Source: Chromobotia macracanthus (Eukaryota; Chordata; Actinopteri; Cypriniformes; Botiidae). From it: a stretch of 64,000 nt of DNA. Location: positions 2,070,001 to 2,134,000 of the forward strand of contig JAZGTH010000101.1 of the NCBI GenBank assembly GCA_036877525.1. The letters run 5' to 3'. A program made the translations under genes and the position numbers. Under the pieces are notes generated by a model. It had not been told where the DNA came from. It searched no databases and saw only the letters and a program-made list of their open reading frames with translations. Below, piece by piece: positions 25,288 to 36,877 of the stretch (its first letter is position 1; each line of letters opens with the position of its first letter).

Positions 25288-27752
25288 ATTCTTTTTACTG
25301 CAATAACATTGGTAAGAAGTCTGTTTACATATTAAGATGTTATTAGTTGTACTGCCTTTAATTTATGCTGTGGTAAATTAAAAACATGGCTGTATTATAG
25401 TAATTAGAATTTAATGAGAATCATCGAGAATAATGAGTAAAACATCTGGATGCATAACAGTAATAAGAATTTGGGAGGTGGGAGGGGCTAAGCACACAAT
25501 TACAAAAAGGCAGCACAATTACAAAATGAAAAAATGGATTTAATGGATCTTTTTTTATGGATCTTTAAATAGGCTTTATTTTCTTTAACCAAAATAGGGA
25601 TTTTATAATTGTGTCTTTTAATTTTAGGATAAAATTACCTGAACACATTTTCGTACGAGCATTACATTTGACAGATTTATCAATGAATCTGATTTACCTA
25701 CTGGAGTGAACGTGTGTTTCTTATTAACTTAAAGCTTTTGGAATTACTAAAACACCAAGAAAGATTATTCAAATACCCACCAGTTTCTGGATTTCACATT
25801 CTAAGTTATGGATACAGTCCAGTTTCCTCTTGCGGCAACGACGGGCTGCAATACGATTCTTGCTTCGTCTACGAATGTCGTGCACGGCATCGAGCTGCTC
25901 TCGCGTCAAGCACTGATGCTTCAGCATCTGCTGGAAGTCATTTCTGCTCAGGGACACAATCTGATCCACAGAGAGCGGCAGTGCCATCTGCAAGAGAAAA
26001 ATGTAAAGGCTGAGCTACTCATTAACGACTCTTACATAAACACCTGCACAAAAAAAGTTTTTTGCATTTAGGGTCTCATTTTGGAAACGTAGGGACTTCT
26101 GACCTTAAAATAAGGTCTTATTTTGAACGTATTCTCAGAGCCAAGTCCAACAAATATTAACAAATCTAGACACAGTAACCCATGTTAATAAGGTGGTTGC
26201 TTACTGGATCAAGTTAAAAGATCCCACCCTGTCAGCCAGGTCAAAATAACAAATTTGATCACTGCTTTCCTTGCAGTTTAATAATTAAATGCAGAAAGAA
26301 ACAAAGTTTAACACTGAAGATTTGTACATCTAATGTTTTAGCCTTTTATTACAAATGACCAGGCCTCACCTTATATACACGGTCACTGCTGTAAGACTCA
26401 CTTTCCCCCTCTGTGTCAAAACTATCAGAGTCCTCCCCTGATTGGTTGGAAGGTATGTATGGACTACTCTGTGATGTAGATCCCCCATCACCGTCGTGTA
26501 GTTGGGCGCTCACCGCGCCAAAGCTCTGCAGAAAGGGACACTCCACCACCCTGGGATCCAGCTGCCAGTTATTCTGACATTTGAGGTTCGAGGGTTTCCC
26601 CTCCAAGCCCAGTAAAGTTGGAGATGCCTGGGTGGGAAAAATATTCGGCCATAGCGTGAGCTGTTTGGCCACCTCTATCTCTTCTCTGCTCCTCAGCTTG
26701 TTGCACTGGTCAGGTGAGCAAGTCTCAGTGTTACGGCTGCAGCTCAAAGCTTTCTCAGCATCTTCTGTTCCTGAGAGAGGAGACATTTCTTGTTTAGCTA
26801 AGTCTCCTGAATCACAAGCAGATAGCGTTGACTCACTACAGTCGCTATTGCTTGTGCATGGAAGGCAGTTTAGGGGACAATTGTCTTCTGGTCTCGTAAG
26901 GGATGTGGGGACGGTTTCCAAGCCACAGACATCCAGACAGGGTCTCTCCTTCCCACAGGCTATTTGAAACTTTCGGTATTTGGGACATAAGAGAGAGTAG
27001 TCTGTGTGTTTCTCGCTTTGACTTCCTGTAGCATCCTCAACGGGAGCAGAAGAAGGACAAGATGTCTCCTTTTCCTGAAGCTGAGACTGTGAGGGCTGAA
27101 GTAATGTTTTATCCTTATCGATGACATCATCCTTGGTAACCGAGCTCGATTCGGCATCCCGCGACCTGCAGCATTTGGTCTTGCAGCATTGCTTCTTCTG
27201 TATTTTTGATGAACTTCTAAAGAACTTTGGGAGAAGGAAATCAAAGCAGGCTTTGTCCAAGTTCTTGAAACCAAGAACAGATGCACAGGTACGAATCTCA
27301 ATCACATTCTCTTTGGTGAAGATCAGCTTTGAGGTGTAGGCAAACTCCAACAAGGGTTGGAATCCTTCTGCAGTCACCTGCACGAAGAAAAAAATCAAAT
27401 GCATAAAACTCAGACTTAAATTGACCTCATTTTCATTTTTAAATTATATTTGGTCAGAGAGATTCCATGATCTTTCAGCCTTATGTCAAACCCATGATTT
27501 TGTTGTCACCTCATCGGGAAGGCTGATAACAGGACCTTCAGGTGTGGCGAGACTGGACACACGAGCGCTAAAGAAATCACTGCAGGAAGCCAGAACCGCA
27601 CGGTGGGCTCGGAAACTCTGGTTCTCCACCACCACAGTCACATCACACAGAAGATCTTTCTTCCTCTGCTCATTCAGACATTGCAGAACGTGGGAACTGT
27701 GCACAGACGACTGGAAGGTAAACTGCGAGGACTTCTCCATTGCTGAGTTCAT
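24593..27752 (-). CDS. bach1: bach1, BTB/bZIP haem-responsive transcription repressor
   Basis: Bach1 pairs with small Maf proteins at Maf recognition/antioxidant elements, represses genes such as haem oxygenase, and is released and degraded when haem binds. Coding exons, in transcript order: 27752-27510, 27377-26370, 25987-25781, 25069-24593, giving 644 aa (human 736). Residues about 15-120 form the BTB domain (KKDLLCDVTVVVENQSFRAH onward, crossing into exon 2). Exon 2 carries a long low-complexity region. The bZIP lies at about residues 440-500: DIRRRSKNRIAARRCRKRKL followed by the leucine heptads, split by the last intron. Cys-Pro haem-regulatory motifs are visible: SLLCPKYRKF, VECPFLQ, DCPLSAFLCPS and others. 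The protein ends TDE like human BACH1. The start is the first ATG after the BTB-exon acceptor; a second in-frame ATG lies 12 nt downstream at 27740. The basic region has AARRC where mammals have AAQRC. Order beside grik1 and map3k7cl matches human chromosome 21. Confidence 0.95.
25127..25286. repeat. (TA)n microsatellite, interrupted, in bach1 last intron
   Basis: Two or three long TA runs interrupted by a 26-bp palindrome, CTACACTA-n10-TAGTGTAG (25154-25179), which carries TGAGTCA at its centre (25164-25170). It starts only about 60 bp from the splice acceptor of the last bach1 coding exon. Confidence 0.9.
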
Positions 27753-28241
27753 CTACATCATACATACAATACACATGCTCAGTTAACTGAATTGTTAAGT
27801 GTTTCAATATGATTCACAACATGAAGACAAATACAGTGATTAAGGTGACAAATTTGGTTATGCAACTCATATAGTTCATATGGCAAACAACAGTCATATT
27901 CAAACTTCATAAGCCAGTAAACAAATTATATAACCAATATATTGCATCGTAACCACGCAATTACAACACGCTGCGTTTGCCATTTCCCCCAAGTATTTGA
28001 TTGAGAAAACTTTAACTAAAATAAGTTAAATAAATAACTGGAAAAATTGTGGCGAACATCGAAACACAATCCTGTGGCTTTATTACAAGAAGTCACTCGG
28101 CAATTGAAAGAGCGCACGGTCGCTCTGCACAAAACTATCCAGATTTCAGACACCTGAACACAAAAGCGTTTAGGGGACAAAATGTTAAACAGTCCTCAAG
28201 CTGTATGAGTACGTGTCTTTACACACGACATCTTATCTCAC

Positions 28242-29060
28242 CGTGAACACAGTTTGTCCCAGTCATGCACCGATCGTGTGTGTGCGGGTCGCAGGCAGGA
28301 GTGCTGACTCATTGGGTTTGCTGATAAAGGATGAGTAGGCATTTTCCCCGCCTGTCTGCTTCCCATTGAACTTCTCTACTTTTACACGGACCGCTTACTC
28401 CATACAGAACAGCTACAGTTTTACTCAGACTTTAAACGGGAGCTCATGAACTAAATCATAAAAATAATAAAGGCGTAAATACGATGTTAACAGACGATCT
28501 TTTGGTGTGATTAAAACAAAACATTCTGGCTAAAAGCACGCGTTACAACGCCAGCTCAATATCTAAGCGTGTTGTCTAGATGGACGGCTCACGAAGTATT
28601 GGAACAGCCTCCGTCCGACAGAAAACAATGACATCTGGAGCGATAACATTGAAAATATTTATACGATTCCGTGATCGTGATCATTAAACATCACATTTGT
28701 GTGGTCTAAAGTAAAGTATTGCCTCGTCCATACGCTGCTACATTCAAATTCATGTTTTAATGTTTAACTTTATCTGTGAAGTTGACGGATCTTAATTTGT
28801 CCGTAACTTTCTGCCTCCATCTACAACCACACTATCTAATAGCGCAATATTATTTAATAGCACAACCTGTAAATACTCACCTGTCATATCATTGGAGAGC
28901 TCGAGTAAAAGTTGTTACAACACTAAGATGTTTGAAGCGCTCACTTGTAACTATGAAAATAGGAGGCGCTTCTGTTGTGTTCTGCCATCATGTGACTTCT
29001 GCCAAAATTGTTTTTGTCCCGCCTCCTCAAACACCGCCTTCCGTTCATTGGTCTTCCAAC
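28242..29060 (-). promoter_or_regulatory. bach1: bach1 promoter region with two candidate noncoding first exons
   Basis: CpG-richer, repeat-poor sequence upstream of bach1. On the minus strand two good splice donors follow plausible untranslated exons: ...GTTCACG|GTGAGA with the exon ending at 28242, and ...ATGACAG|GTGAGT with the exon ending at 28881. Either could join an acceptor shortly upstream of the ATG at 27752 (tgtag directly before it, or aattcag near 27790). Transcription starts cannot be read from sequence alone. No TATA box is evident; several CCGCC/GGCGG motifs occur near 29015-29040. Confidence 0.5.
28302..28311 (+). promoter_or_regulatory. Maf/AP-1-like element TGCTGACTCA in the bach1 promoter
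   Basis: TGCTGACTCA matches nine to ten positions of the T-type Maf recognition element (TGCTGACTCAGCA), with the 3' GC missing. It lies just upstream of, or inside, the first candidate untranslated exon of bach1. Bach1-MafK and Nrf2-MafK heterodimers bind such sites, so feedback control is plausible but inferred. Confidence 0.4.
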
Positions 29061-30007
29061 CTGTCTGTCCGCAAACGTCACCACTTCCTCAATTTTCAAC
29101 CATAGTTCACAGTTTAGGTTGACGCAAATAATTTCATAATTTATACTATTAGACGGGACGCATTTATTCTTGACGATTACTATTTTCTACATTTTAGAGT
29201 ATAATTGATTACGGGTAATAATACAAATAGAAGTTTGAGAATTCTGTGCGAAAAAGTTTACTTCCAAGTTAGTTCGAGTTGATAATTTCCCCAGATAATT
29301 CATATAATATTCATATATATATTATATAGTAGTTCTTTCTTGCAGATAAACTGGTCTGAGGACATCAGAAACGACACAGTTGTTGAGTGTTTCAGCTGTG
29401 TGGAATGGGATGTCAGCCATTGATATTTCTGAAGAGTTTCACAATCCTAAAATGAGCAGATCACATTTCGAAACCCAAGTTCCCTATTCCTGTGTGACTA
29501 AACAATGGTGTGCAGTCATACGTCTGTTGTCACCTTGCTTGAACTTGAAAAGCTGAACAGAAATGTAATTCCTTAATTCCTTATTTATGCAATTGAGAGA
29601 CAACAGCAAAACCTTTAACGAACAGTCACATTTACTCTTTCACAGCAGAGCATTTTGAATGATGTAACACTGACACAATTTCAACTTTACAATAGGCAGT
29701 GAAGCACATTTGTCAATAACAACAACGCACAACACACAAAAACAAAAAGTAGTATATATTCAAAAACTGTGCCAGACAAATATGAGCCAGCTGACCTTTC
29801 AGGTCAACAAATGAAAGTAACACAGATTTGGGCCACAAGACCCTCTGTCCTGAAAAAAGACCCAATTTAGCTTACCATATATTACATATGTTGATTAAGT
29901 GTTTCAGTCTGATTCAGGATCAGTTTTCCTCTTCAGTATATCATTATATAATCAAGTAAAGAACAACAGAACTAAAGACCCAGAGGAGAAAGAGCTGGTG
30001 TCAAAGG
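29061..30007. other. Spacer between bach1 promoter and map3k7cl 3' end
   Basis: AT-rich sequence that must hold the map3k7cl 3' UTR (minus strand) and the distal bach1 upstream region. No coding exon, RNA gene or clear repeat is visible. Confidence 0.5.
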
Positions 30008-32299
30008 TCATGAGGAGCCCTGCCTCTTTTGACTGATCACTCGGAGATTCTCGAGTTGTTGGGCGCGCTCACTGTGAACCGTGATCAGGTTCCGATTCTC
30101 CTCCGTGAGAATCCTGTATTCCTCCTCCAGCCGCGCAACTTCCATCGATACCTTTTCATCTTCTAACAACTCTGCAATGAGCTCTTTCCTGTGTACAACA
30201 CACAAAAACAGTCAAATGTGAAAATCAACTTTCGCACTTACAATCTATCACATCATTTGATAAATGGCACAGGATTGTTTTTAAAAATACCATGGATGTT
30301 TGCCACAATAGTACATGACGTGTCATGGGTGTCATTGCAGTGACTACAGGTTAACATCAACTATACAAACAATTTTATAGGAAGTGAAACTGTCAATGAC
30401 ATTCAGTTTGGTTCCTCGGTTCAGATAAATTTATACTATCTTGATTGATATCACTGTAATTATAGCAAAACTGCAGACACATAAGTCACTGGCCCATGAT
30501 CTGAATCATTCCACTAACCAGAGATCAAATCAACAACTCTGTGAGCCGTGACCCAAAATAGCACAGAGTCAATGACCTATCTCCTCTACACATGGCCGTT
30601 AAACCACGTTAATCATCTTAGGAAGGTCACAGGGTGGGGAAGTCTGTCATTTACATGGCGACCATTTAATTCTCAGCATTAACATTTGGAACACAAGGGG
30701 TTAAAACTGTTTATAATTGGACAAGGATAAAATCAGCATTACACATTCGCCCTTGTTTACATTTCACTTCTGTGTGACTAGGGAACATCAACAAACTGTT
30801 CAGCATGAGTCAGTAACAAGTCTCCAGCGAATGTACTTGCACTTGGTCACAAGAAAACTTACACCAGTGAGTTACAGTATGTCCCTGAAGAGTCTGGTGC
30901 TTTAACTGAGTGCATTTGAGAAATTACATGTGCTTTCCTATGTAGAAAAAAATGGAAATTTACAGTGGCATTTAGATATTAGCCTTCCCTGCATACTGTA
31001 AATAAACGTTTATTGAGAGCTGTGCAAAATTTTCTGAGTAATAAAACAATCTGTAGGTATGTCTGCATGAGTATCTCTTCTTATATCTCTCCTGCATGTA
31101 AATCTCTTCCTTTCATATGTTTCTAAAGCCTCAACTTAAACATACAACATAAGAGTTTTTGTCTTAGAGGTCTTAACAATAGGTTCATTTAAAAGTATAC
31201 GTAACACAAAACAATACATTCTTTAAAATCTGTGCAATTCCCAACGTTCATGTGAGGAAGGACTTTTAAATGTCAAATACACGGACTTTCATTTTCAAAT
31301 GTGGTTTTGCAATGCTGCTTAGTAAAAAAAGACTCACATACCACAATACAGTATGTAAGAGCTTGTCATCATTATACAGGCCTGTTTGAATCAACAGAAC
31401 AGTATGACTTAAAGAAAACTCCACATACACTAACAACTAAAGAGAACTTTGACCAATACCCACTCATAAACGTGTGTTTGTACAGTATATATCAGATTTT
31501 TACTTATTGAACACAGAATACAGTAATAACAGGGTTGATATCTCTGAATTAGAAAGAATTAGAAATGACCTCATTGACATCATGCAAACACGGGCTGAGT
31601 TTGCTTATGTGGTTATTTTAGGACTTACTTTCTGTCTTCCAGCTGGGCAATCTCATGTTTGACCTGGTTAAACTCATTGGCCATCTTGCAGTGGTCTTTA
31701 TACACTTCTACTGACTCCTTTACTGACTGACATGGCAGGACTGGCTGTTAGGAGTGAGGAGAACAGAAAACTACATAATAATTCATATATCAAAACCAGT
31801 GAAACCAGTTTTATGTTTAACTTAATACTTTAGCATAAACCACAAACATTCTTTCCATAACTAAGTCGGTAAATATTATACATTATACATTACTGTCTGT
31901 ACAGTTATAGTAGTATGTCAGTGAGAAGGTCTCAGTGAAAAGTTGTAATTGGATTATATTATGACATACACACAAAATGATCGATCAGTCTGACAAGAGT
32001 GGTGAGTGGTGGCTTGATGTTATTTATTCCTTTTATGTCAGAAACTTCTGCTTTCGCAATGACTCACAATACAGTTCATTAAAATATCATCTACGCTAAA
32101 CTGCTTCTGCTTTTTCCAGTTTTTCCCCTTAACTCCCCCGTGATGTGTGTGTGTGTGCGCGTGCGCGCGCGTGTCTAACCAAAAAAAGCCATCATATGGC
32201 ATTGACCATCAATCCTTTAATCCTTAATCCTTTATTGTATGTATAATATATAATTATATATGTGTAACTGCATGTGTGTGTCGCAGTGTACACACACAC

Positions 32300-32377
<78 letters not shown>

Positions 32378-35334
32378 GTATATATATGTATATATATAAA
32401 TATATATGTATATATATAATTTAATCTTAGAACACTTATCCAAGCAAAAAAAATCTTTGGGTGCCACATAATGTAAACTCCTAGAGTTTACTCACTTTCC
32501 TCTGAAAAAAACCCTGTCTGAGAGTGTCTGATATCGACTCAGACTTCCCTCGAAACCACCCCAATGTTCAATGCAAGACTGACCTTCAATCTGTTGTTAA
32601 CTACGTCACTGCCTGACTAACTACTGCCCTCTTGTGATGTTACTGCAGTATCAGTAGCAAGAATGTCTGTTGCTTTTTTGTGATTCACGAGATCAATTTA
32701 ATATATAGGTGTGTTACAACATGTGAGAAACAGTCAAAATAGATACACAAATACCTGGTCCAGGTTATTATCAATTATCAAAAAAGCAGCAGTATAGCAT
32801 TTCTCTGACCAAAAAGTGATTTATAATGTTGTCTCAGATTTAGCTTTTCAGATGTAGCTTTTTCCACATTATACTTACATGCAAGAACAATTCACAATTC
32901 ACAGTGGTGAGACCTGCCCAATCTCACCACTCACTCCTGCTATTTTTGTTTTTCAATTCTAACATTAGCATGGTGGATCTAGCCTTTCTGTAGTTTTTTT
33001 ACACATGCCCGTCACACTATGACCCCAAATCCCTAATATCACCCACACTACAATATTACTGTCCAGACATGTTAGCTTGAATACAGTGTTGAAGCTGTTT
33101 TGTAAGAACTGTCTGTTTCAAATCATCTGAAAGGGATTTGTTCACAGTATACATTCCCTGCTGAAAAATCACTGATGTGGTCAGATCAGTATTTGGAGCA
33201 TGGTAGCTGGTTAGAACAGGGGTCCCTAACAGGCAACACACTACAACCCAACTCATAACACCCCTTTTGTGGTGTTTTTTTTTTTTAGTTAGCATTTGTT
33301 TTTTGCTGTTTGTGATAAAAAAATATATAAATATTATTTTGTAAAGCTGCTTTGAATTAATGTGCATTGGGAAAAGGGTTATACAAATAAAATTGAGTTG
33401 AATGAGAAAAAAAGACTTTTAAATATATAGACATATAAAGGCATATTGTATATTTCTTGTAATTGTATGAAACCATATGGGAAGTATATGAGAACCCCAG
33501 AAAACCCTTTCATTACAGAACTCTCATGGATAACAATTGCCGTTTGCAATGAGCCTTTGCATTTGGATTGGAAAACGATGTATTTGAGATAGATTAAAGT
33601 GGGACAATAGCATCAATGTGAGCAGAAGCTCATTACTCACTGCCTAGGCCATGCCACAAGCTCAATGATAATTTCAAACTTGCTGCGAACTTTCTGCATT
33701 CAGCAGAAAATTGAAGCTAAACCACCTAAACCAGCTTGAACCAGCTAATGTCCAGTTAGAATTGATAAAATAAAGCATTTTATCGTTTCTGTGGATTATT
33801 GACAAACTTTACCTGCAGGCGTTGCTCAAGGTCAGGAAAAGATGGGAGAGGATCTTCTGCATCTTTTAACTCTAAGAGGAAAAGAAAGCCAGATCAACAT
33901 GTGTGGTATGCAAATACTAGATGCAACTAATGTCTGAGTTAATCTTTACTCCAAGGCCTTAGTGGTGACATCTACATTCATCTAATCAGCTCAGCCATAC
34001 GGCATCTCGCATGGCACCACGATGACACCATTGCCTCTACAGTCTGTTGTCATGTTGGACATTTATGCTGATCTAGGTTCAGCTTCCCCACCATAAACAA
34101 ACCATGGACATCACAGGAGAGACTTAGAAACTGGTCCCAGATCACGGCAAAAAGCCAAATGCACACACCACCTGTTCGGCCATGGACCTCATAATCCTGA
34201 ATGGACAGATTGAAAGTAACTATCGCCCAGATTTTTCACAGTGACTTGACTTTAATGAGCACTCTGACAGACAGCTTGTCTGCACTGATTCCCGCCATGC
34301 AAGCTATGTCCAACTGGGGCTCATTCACTCATGCTGGGAATCCTCTGATGCAATCAGCTAAAACAGGGCTGTTTACAGTCATGTATGAGCCAGAAGGCCA
34401 ATTAAAAGATATATATACACAAAATTTGCACATGGGTCTTATCTTAAACCTAACAGACCCATTACTTAAATTAAGAATCTCACGTAATTCTTGCAGAATT
34501 TGGCTGGGTGGGGTGAACATGACAGTGTCGTGTTATTTTAGCTGATTGATCGCACACCAGTGACTGTTCATTACAGAAGACAGCAACACAGTTTGCTTGA
34601 TGAAACAAACTAAGGAATTATGGGTAATCAGGCATACTTTTAAACAAATACGTGGTGGATTTAAGTGATGGGTTCTATTGCAGGGCAGTGACTTCATTAC
34701 AGAAGATAGGGCAACACTGTTCGCTTGAACAAACAAAACAAACTACTACGGTATTAAGGCATACTTAAAACAAAAACATTGTGCATGTATTTTTTGGGTT
34801 CCATATTTGCATTCTACTTTTGGGAAATGGGGGCAGGGCAAAGCGTGAAGTATTAAATGCTTTTGAATTTAGGCCTGTGTTCTAAAAGCAAATGAGTGAA
34901 TCATGCAGCAGTGAGGTATTAAAAAGGAAACCTGATGCTGCAATGTGCCTGCAACAGCTGCCATCAAAGCATTTGTATGAATAGCTGTAAAACACTTTGA
35001 CAGCGCTGTTGACTTTGTGGGTAGGTAGACATCTTGTTTTTAAGATGCCAGAGATGAACTAAAATAGAGGGAGCACCTGCTTCTCTGAAAAGGATGACAA
35101 AAGTTGAACTGATCCCACACACGAGAGGCTTTGGGTGGGTTTTGCTGGTTGCCATTTTAGCAGAAGTCACGCATCTTTATTTTGGTCTCTCAATCACAGT
35201 CTCTTTGTCACAACCATGTAAACCTAAAATAATCACTTTGCCATTGTAGATACCTTACCTGAGGTTTCGTCTAGGCTGAATGCGATTTGTACTTCAGGTT
35301 TATCAGCAGAGACTCGTCTTGTTGAGGTGATCAT
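30008..35334 (-). CDS. map3k7cl: map3k7cl, MAP3K7 C-terminal-like coiled-coil protein
   Basis: Exons, in transcript order: 35334-35259, 33871-33813, 31744-31629, 30188-30008, joined in phase to give 143 aa (human short isoform 142). The start MITSTRRVSADKPEVQIAFSL matches the human protein's N-terminus in pattern (ISTARVPADKP..IAFSL), and the end ENLRVISQKRQGSS matches its C-terminus. The middle reads SVEVYKDHCKMANEFNQVKH followed by a Glu/Lys/Leu-rich coiled coil (about residues 65-135) resembling the C-terminal TAB-binding part of the kinase TAK1. There is no kinase domain, and the cellular role is poorly known. An untranslated first exon probably ends at 35773 (...GTTGGCAG|GTAAAA) and joins the acceptor ...ccttag just before GAATAAATG. 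Introns contain a (TA)n tract, a Z-DNA-like alternating tract, and a local tandem duplication. Confidence 0.93.
32142..32176. repeat. Alternating purine-pyrimidine tract (TG)n(CG)n
   Basis: tgtgtgtgtgtgtgcgcgtgcgcgcgcgtgt alternates purine and pyrimidine with a CG-rich core, a sequence type prone to Z-DNA. map3k7cl last intron. Confidence 0.85.
32297..32420. repeat. (TA)n microsatellite in map3k7cl intron
   Basis: Long TA run with ATGTATA interruptions, preceded by tgtgtgtgtcgcagtgtacacacacaca, whose two halves are complementary. It explains the YIYIYIY open frames on the minus strand. Confidence 0.92.
33340..33402 (+). repeat. Interspersed repeat, 'gtaaagctgctttg' type
   Basis: gtaaagctgctttgaattaatgtgcattgggaaaagggttatacaaataaaattgagttgaat. 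A reverse-orientation relative occurs at 43655-43742. This is the tail of a known type of fish interspersed repeat whose name I cannot give. Confidence 0.6.
33718..33760. repeat. Short AGCTGGT-type repeat fragment
   Basis: aaaccacctaaaccagcttgaaccagctaatgtccagtt, similar in words to 21006-21125. map3k7cl intron. Confidence 0.4.
34560..34802. repeat. Local tandem duplication, two units of about 126 bp
   Basis: Unit 1 starts gtgactgttcattacagaagacagcaacac and unit 2 starts gtgacttcattacagaagatagggcaacac; both continue through gcttga..aacaaac..aaggcatactt. The cores cattacagaaga are at 34569 and 34695. map3k7cl intron 1 of the coding part. Confidence 0.8.
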
Positions 35335-36247
35335 TTATTCCTAAGGAGCAAACACAGATTAGAGTTTTACTTAAATCTTATTTTTGGACAATTAAAATAT
35401 GAGTTGATCAGCCTTTCAAAGGTTGGTCATGTGCCCAGACTTGAACCAGAGATTAAACAATCAGAGAAAAATCCTGTCCCAGGCAGGGCTGAGATCATTC
35501 TTTAATCGTGGCATAATCCCTTTGTTGCTTCTAACATTATTTTGTGCATAATTAGCTATATTTTAAAGCAATTTTAAAAAATGTTTAATTATTTTATGAT
35601 GCATGACTTAATGTAAAGTGTCCATTACACAAGACACGTCTAAATATAATGCGTGTCATATTCTAAGCGATAAAAGGCAACACTCGCCGGGTACAATGCT
35701 GTAACTTCAAAACAAGACTGAAATGGTATCAGTATATTTTGCATATGATTGTATGAAAATAAAAACTTTTACCTGCCAACAGAAACGTATTAATAGGAAA
35801 GTGTCAAATCACTCGCTTAAAGAATTCAAAAAGTTGCGGAGAGTACGACGCGGAGCTAAAGGCGCCCCATTGACAACTGTGTAGGTCTTCTGCACCGTGT
35901 TATGCAGTGAAAAGTGTAGTTCTTAATCCCCGTAGTGTACACTAAGAAGACAACAGCGAGTTTACGAAACACAATGTAATCGCAGCTCTTCAGCGCAAGA
36001 GTGCCGCTCTGATTCCGTGTGCAGATTAAATGGCCCAGATGACATGACTTTACATAAGAGCAATTTCCATCTCTCCAATCAGCTTCCAGCGACCCGCACC
36101 GCGCGTAGCTTTTATACTGATAGTGATTTTATCCTCTTTGAAACAGAATAAAAGAATTCAAAATAAAAGATTAAAAAAACAAAATAGATAACATGTAAAT
36201 AAAACATGTACATTCTAATAAGAATAATAGTTTATACTTAATACTAT

Positions 36248-36331
<84 letters not shown>

Positions 36332-36877
36332 AAACAATAAAATACTTTTTATATTTTAGAATATATGACTTTTATTTGGCTCGGTACCTTATTTAACAAC
36401 ATAAATGAATGCATACACTATGTACATTCATCAAGCGACCCATTTATATAACAACAAAAAAACAATTAAATATTCAAATATTGCAAAGGCACTTAATTCT
36501 AATATGTTTAGTTATTTTGTGATTCATAATTTAGCTGAATGTAAACTGTCCATTACACAGTCACTCTGCCATTCTAAGAAAAAAAGCTTAAATGCGTGCC
36601 TACTTTACGCATGAATTTATCAAGTAACCATTCAGATCTATGAACATAGATTTTTAAATTATCATTCTGTTTTGATAACTAAACAGATATTTTCAAAACA
36701 TTAAATGGTTTATTTCGTGGTCGATGGACGTATTCGGCGCTCGACTACTCCGCCTGTCAGATCAGCGATCCATGTGTCTGCTCTCTGTAATCACGCCTGT
36801 TCTTTCTTAGCTGCATGCTTGTCGAGCGCTGCAGCTTCATCGCAGCCTCAGTGTAAAATCCACAATCTCTTCTTAAA
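35335..36877. promoter_or_regulatory. Divergent map3k7cl / cct8 intergenic promoter region
   Basis: Head-to-head spacer of about 1.5 kb. The map3k7cl side has a candidate untranslated exon with its donor at 35773 and CG-rich sequence at about 35840-36110 (for example ccgcaccgcgcgtag). A long (TA)n tract sits in the middle (36249-36326). The cct8 side has a CG-rich stretch at about 36720-36850 just before the ATG. No open frame with family resemblance is present. Confidence 0.55.
36249..36326. repeat. (TA)n microsatellite in the map3k7cl-cct8 promoter spacer
   Basis: About 39 uninterrupted TA units between the two divergent genes. Confidence 0.95.

Noticed and set aside
26581..26967. 128-codon open frame on the plus strand inside bach1
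   Set aside because: It is antisense to the large bach1 exon, with no homology and no splice support.
32192..32469. Open frames rich in Tyr-Ile repeats on the minus strand
   Set aside because: They are translations of the (TA)n microsatellite.
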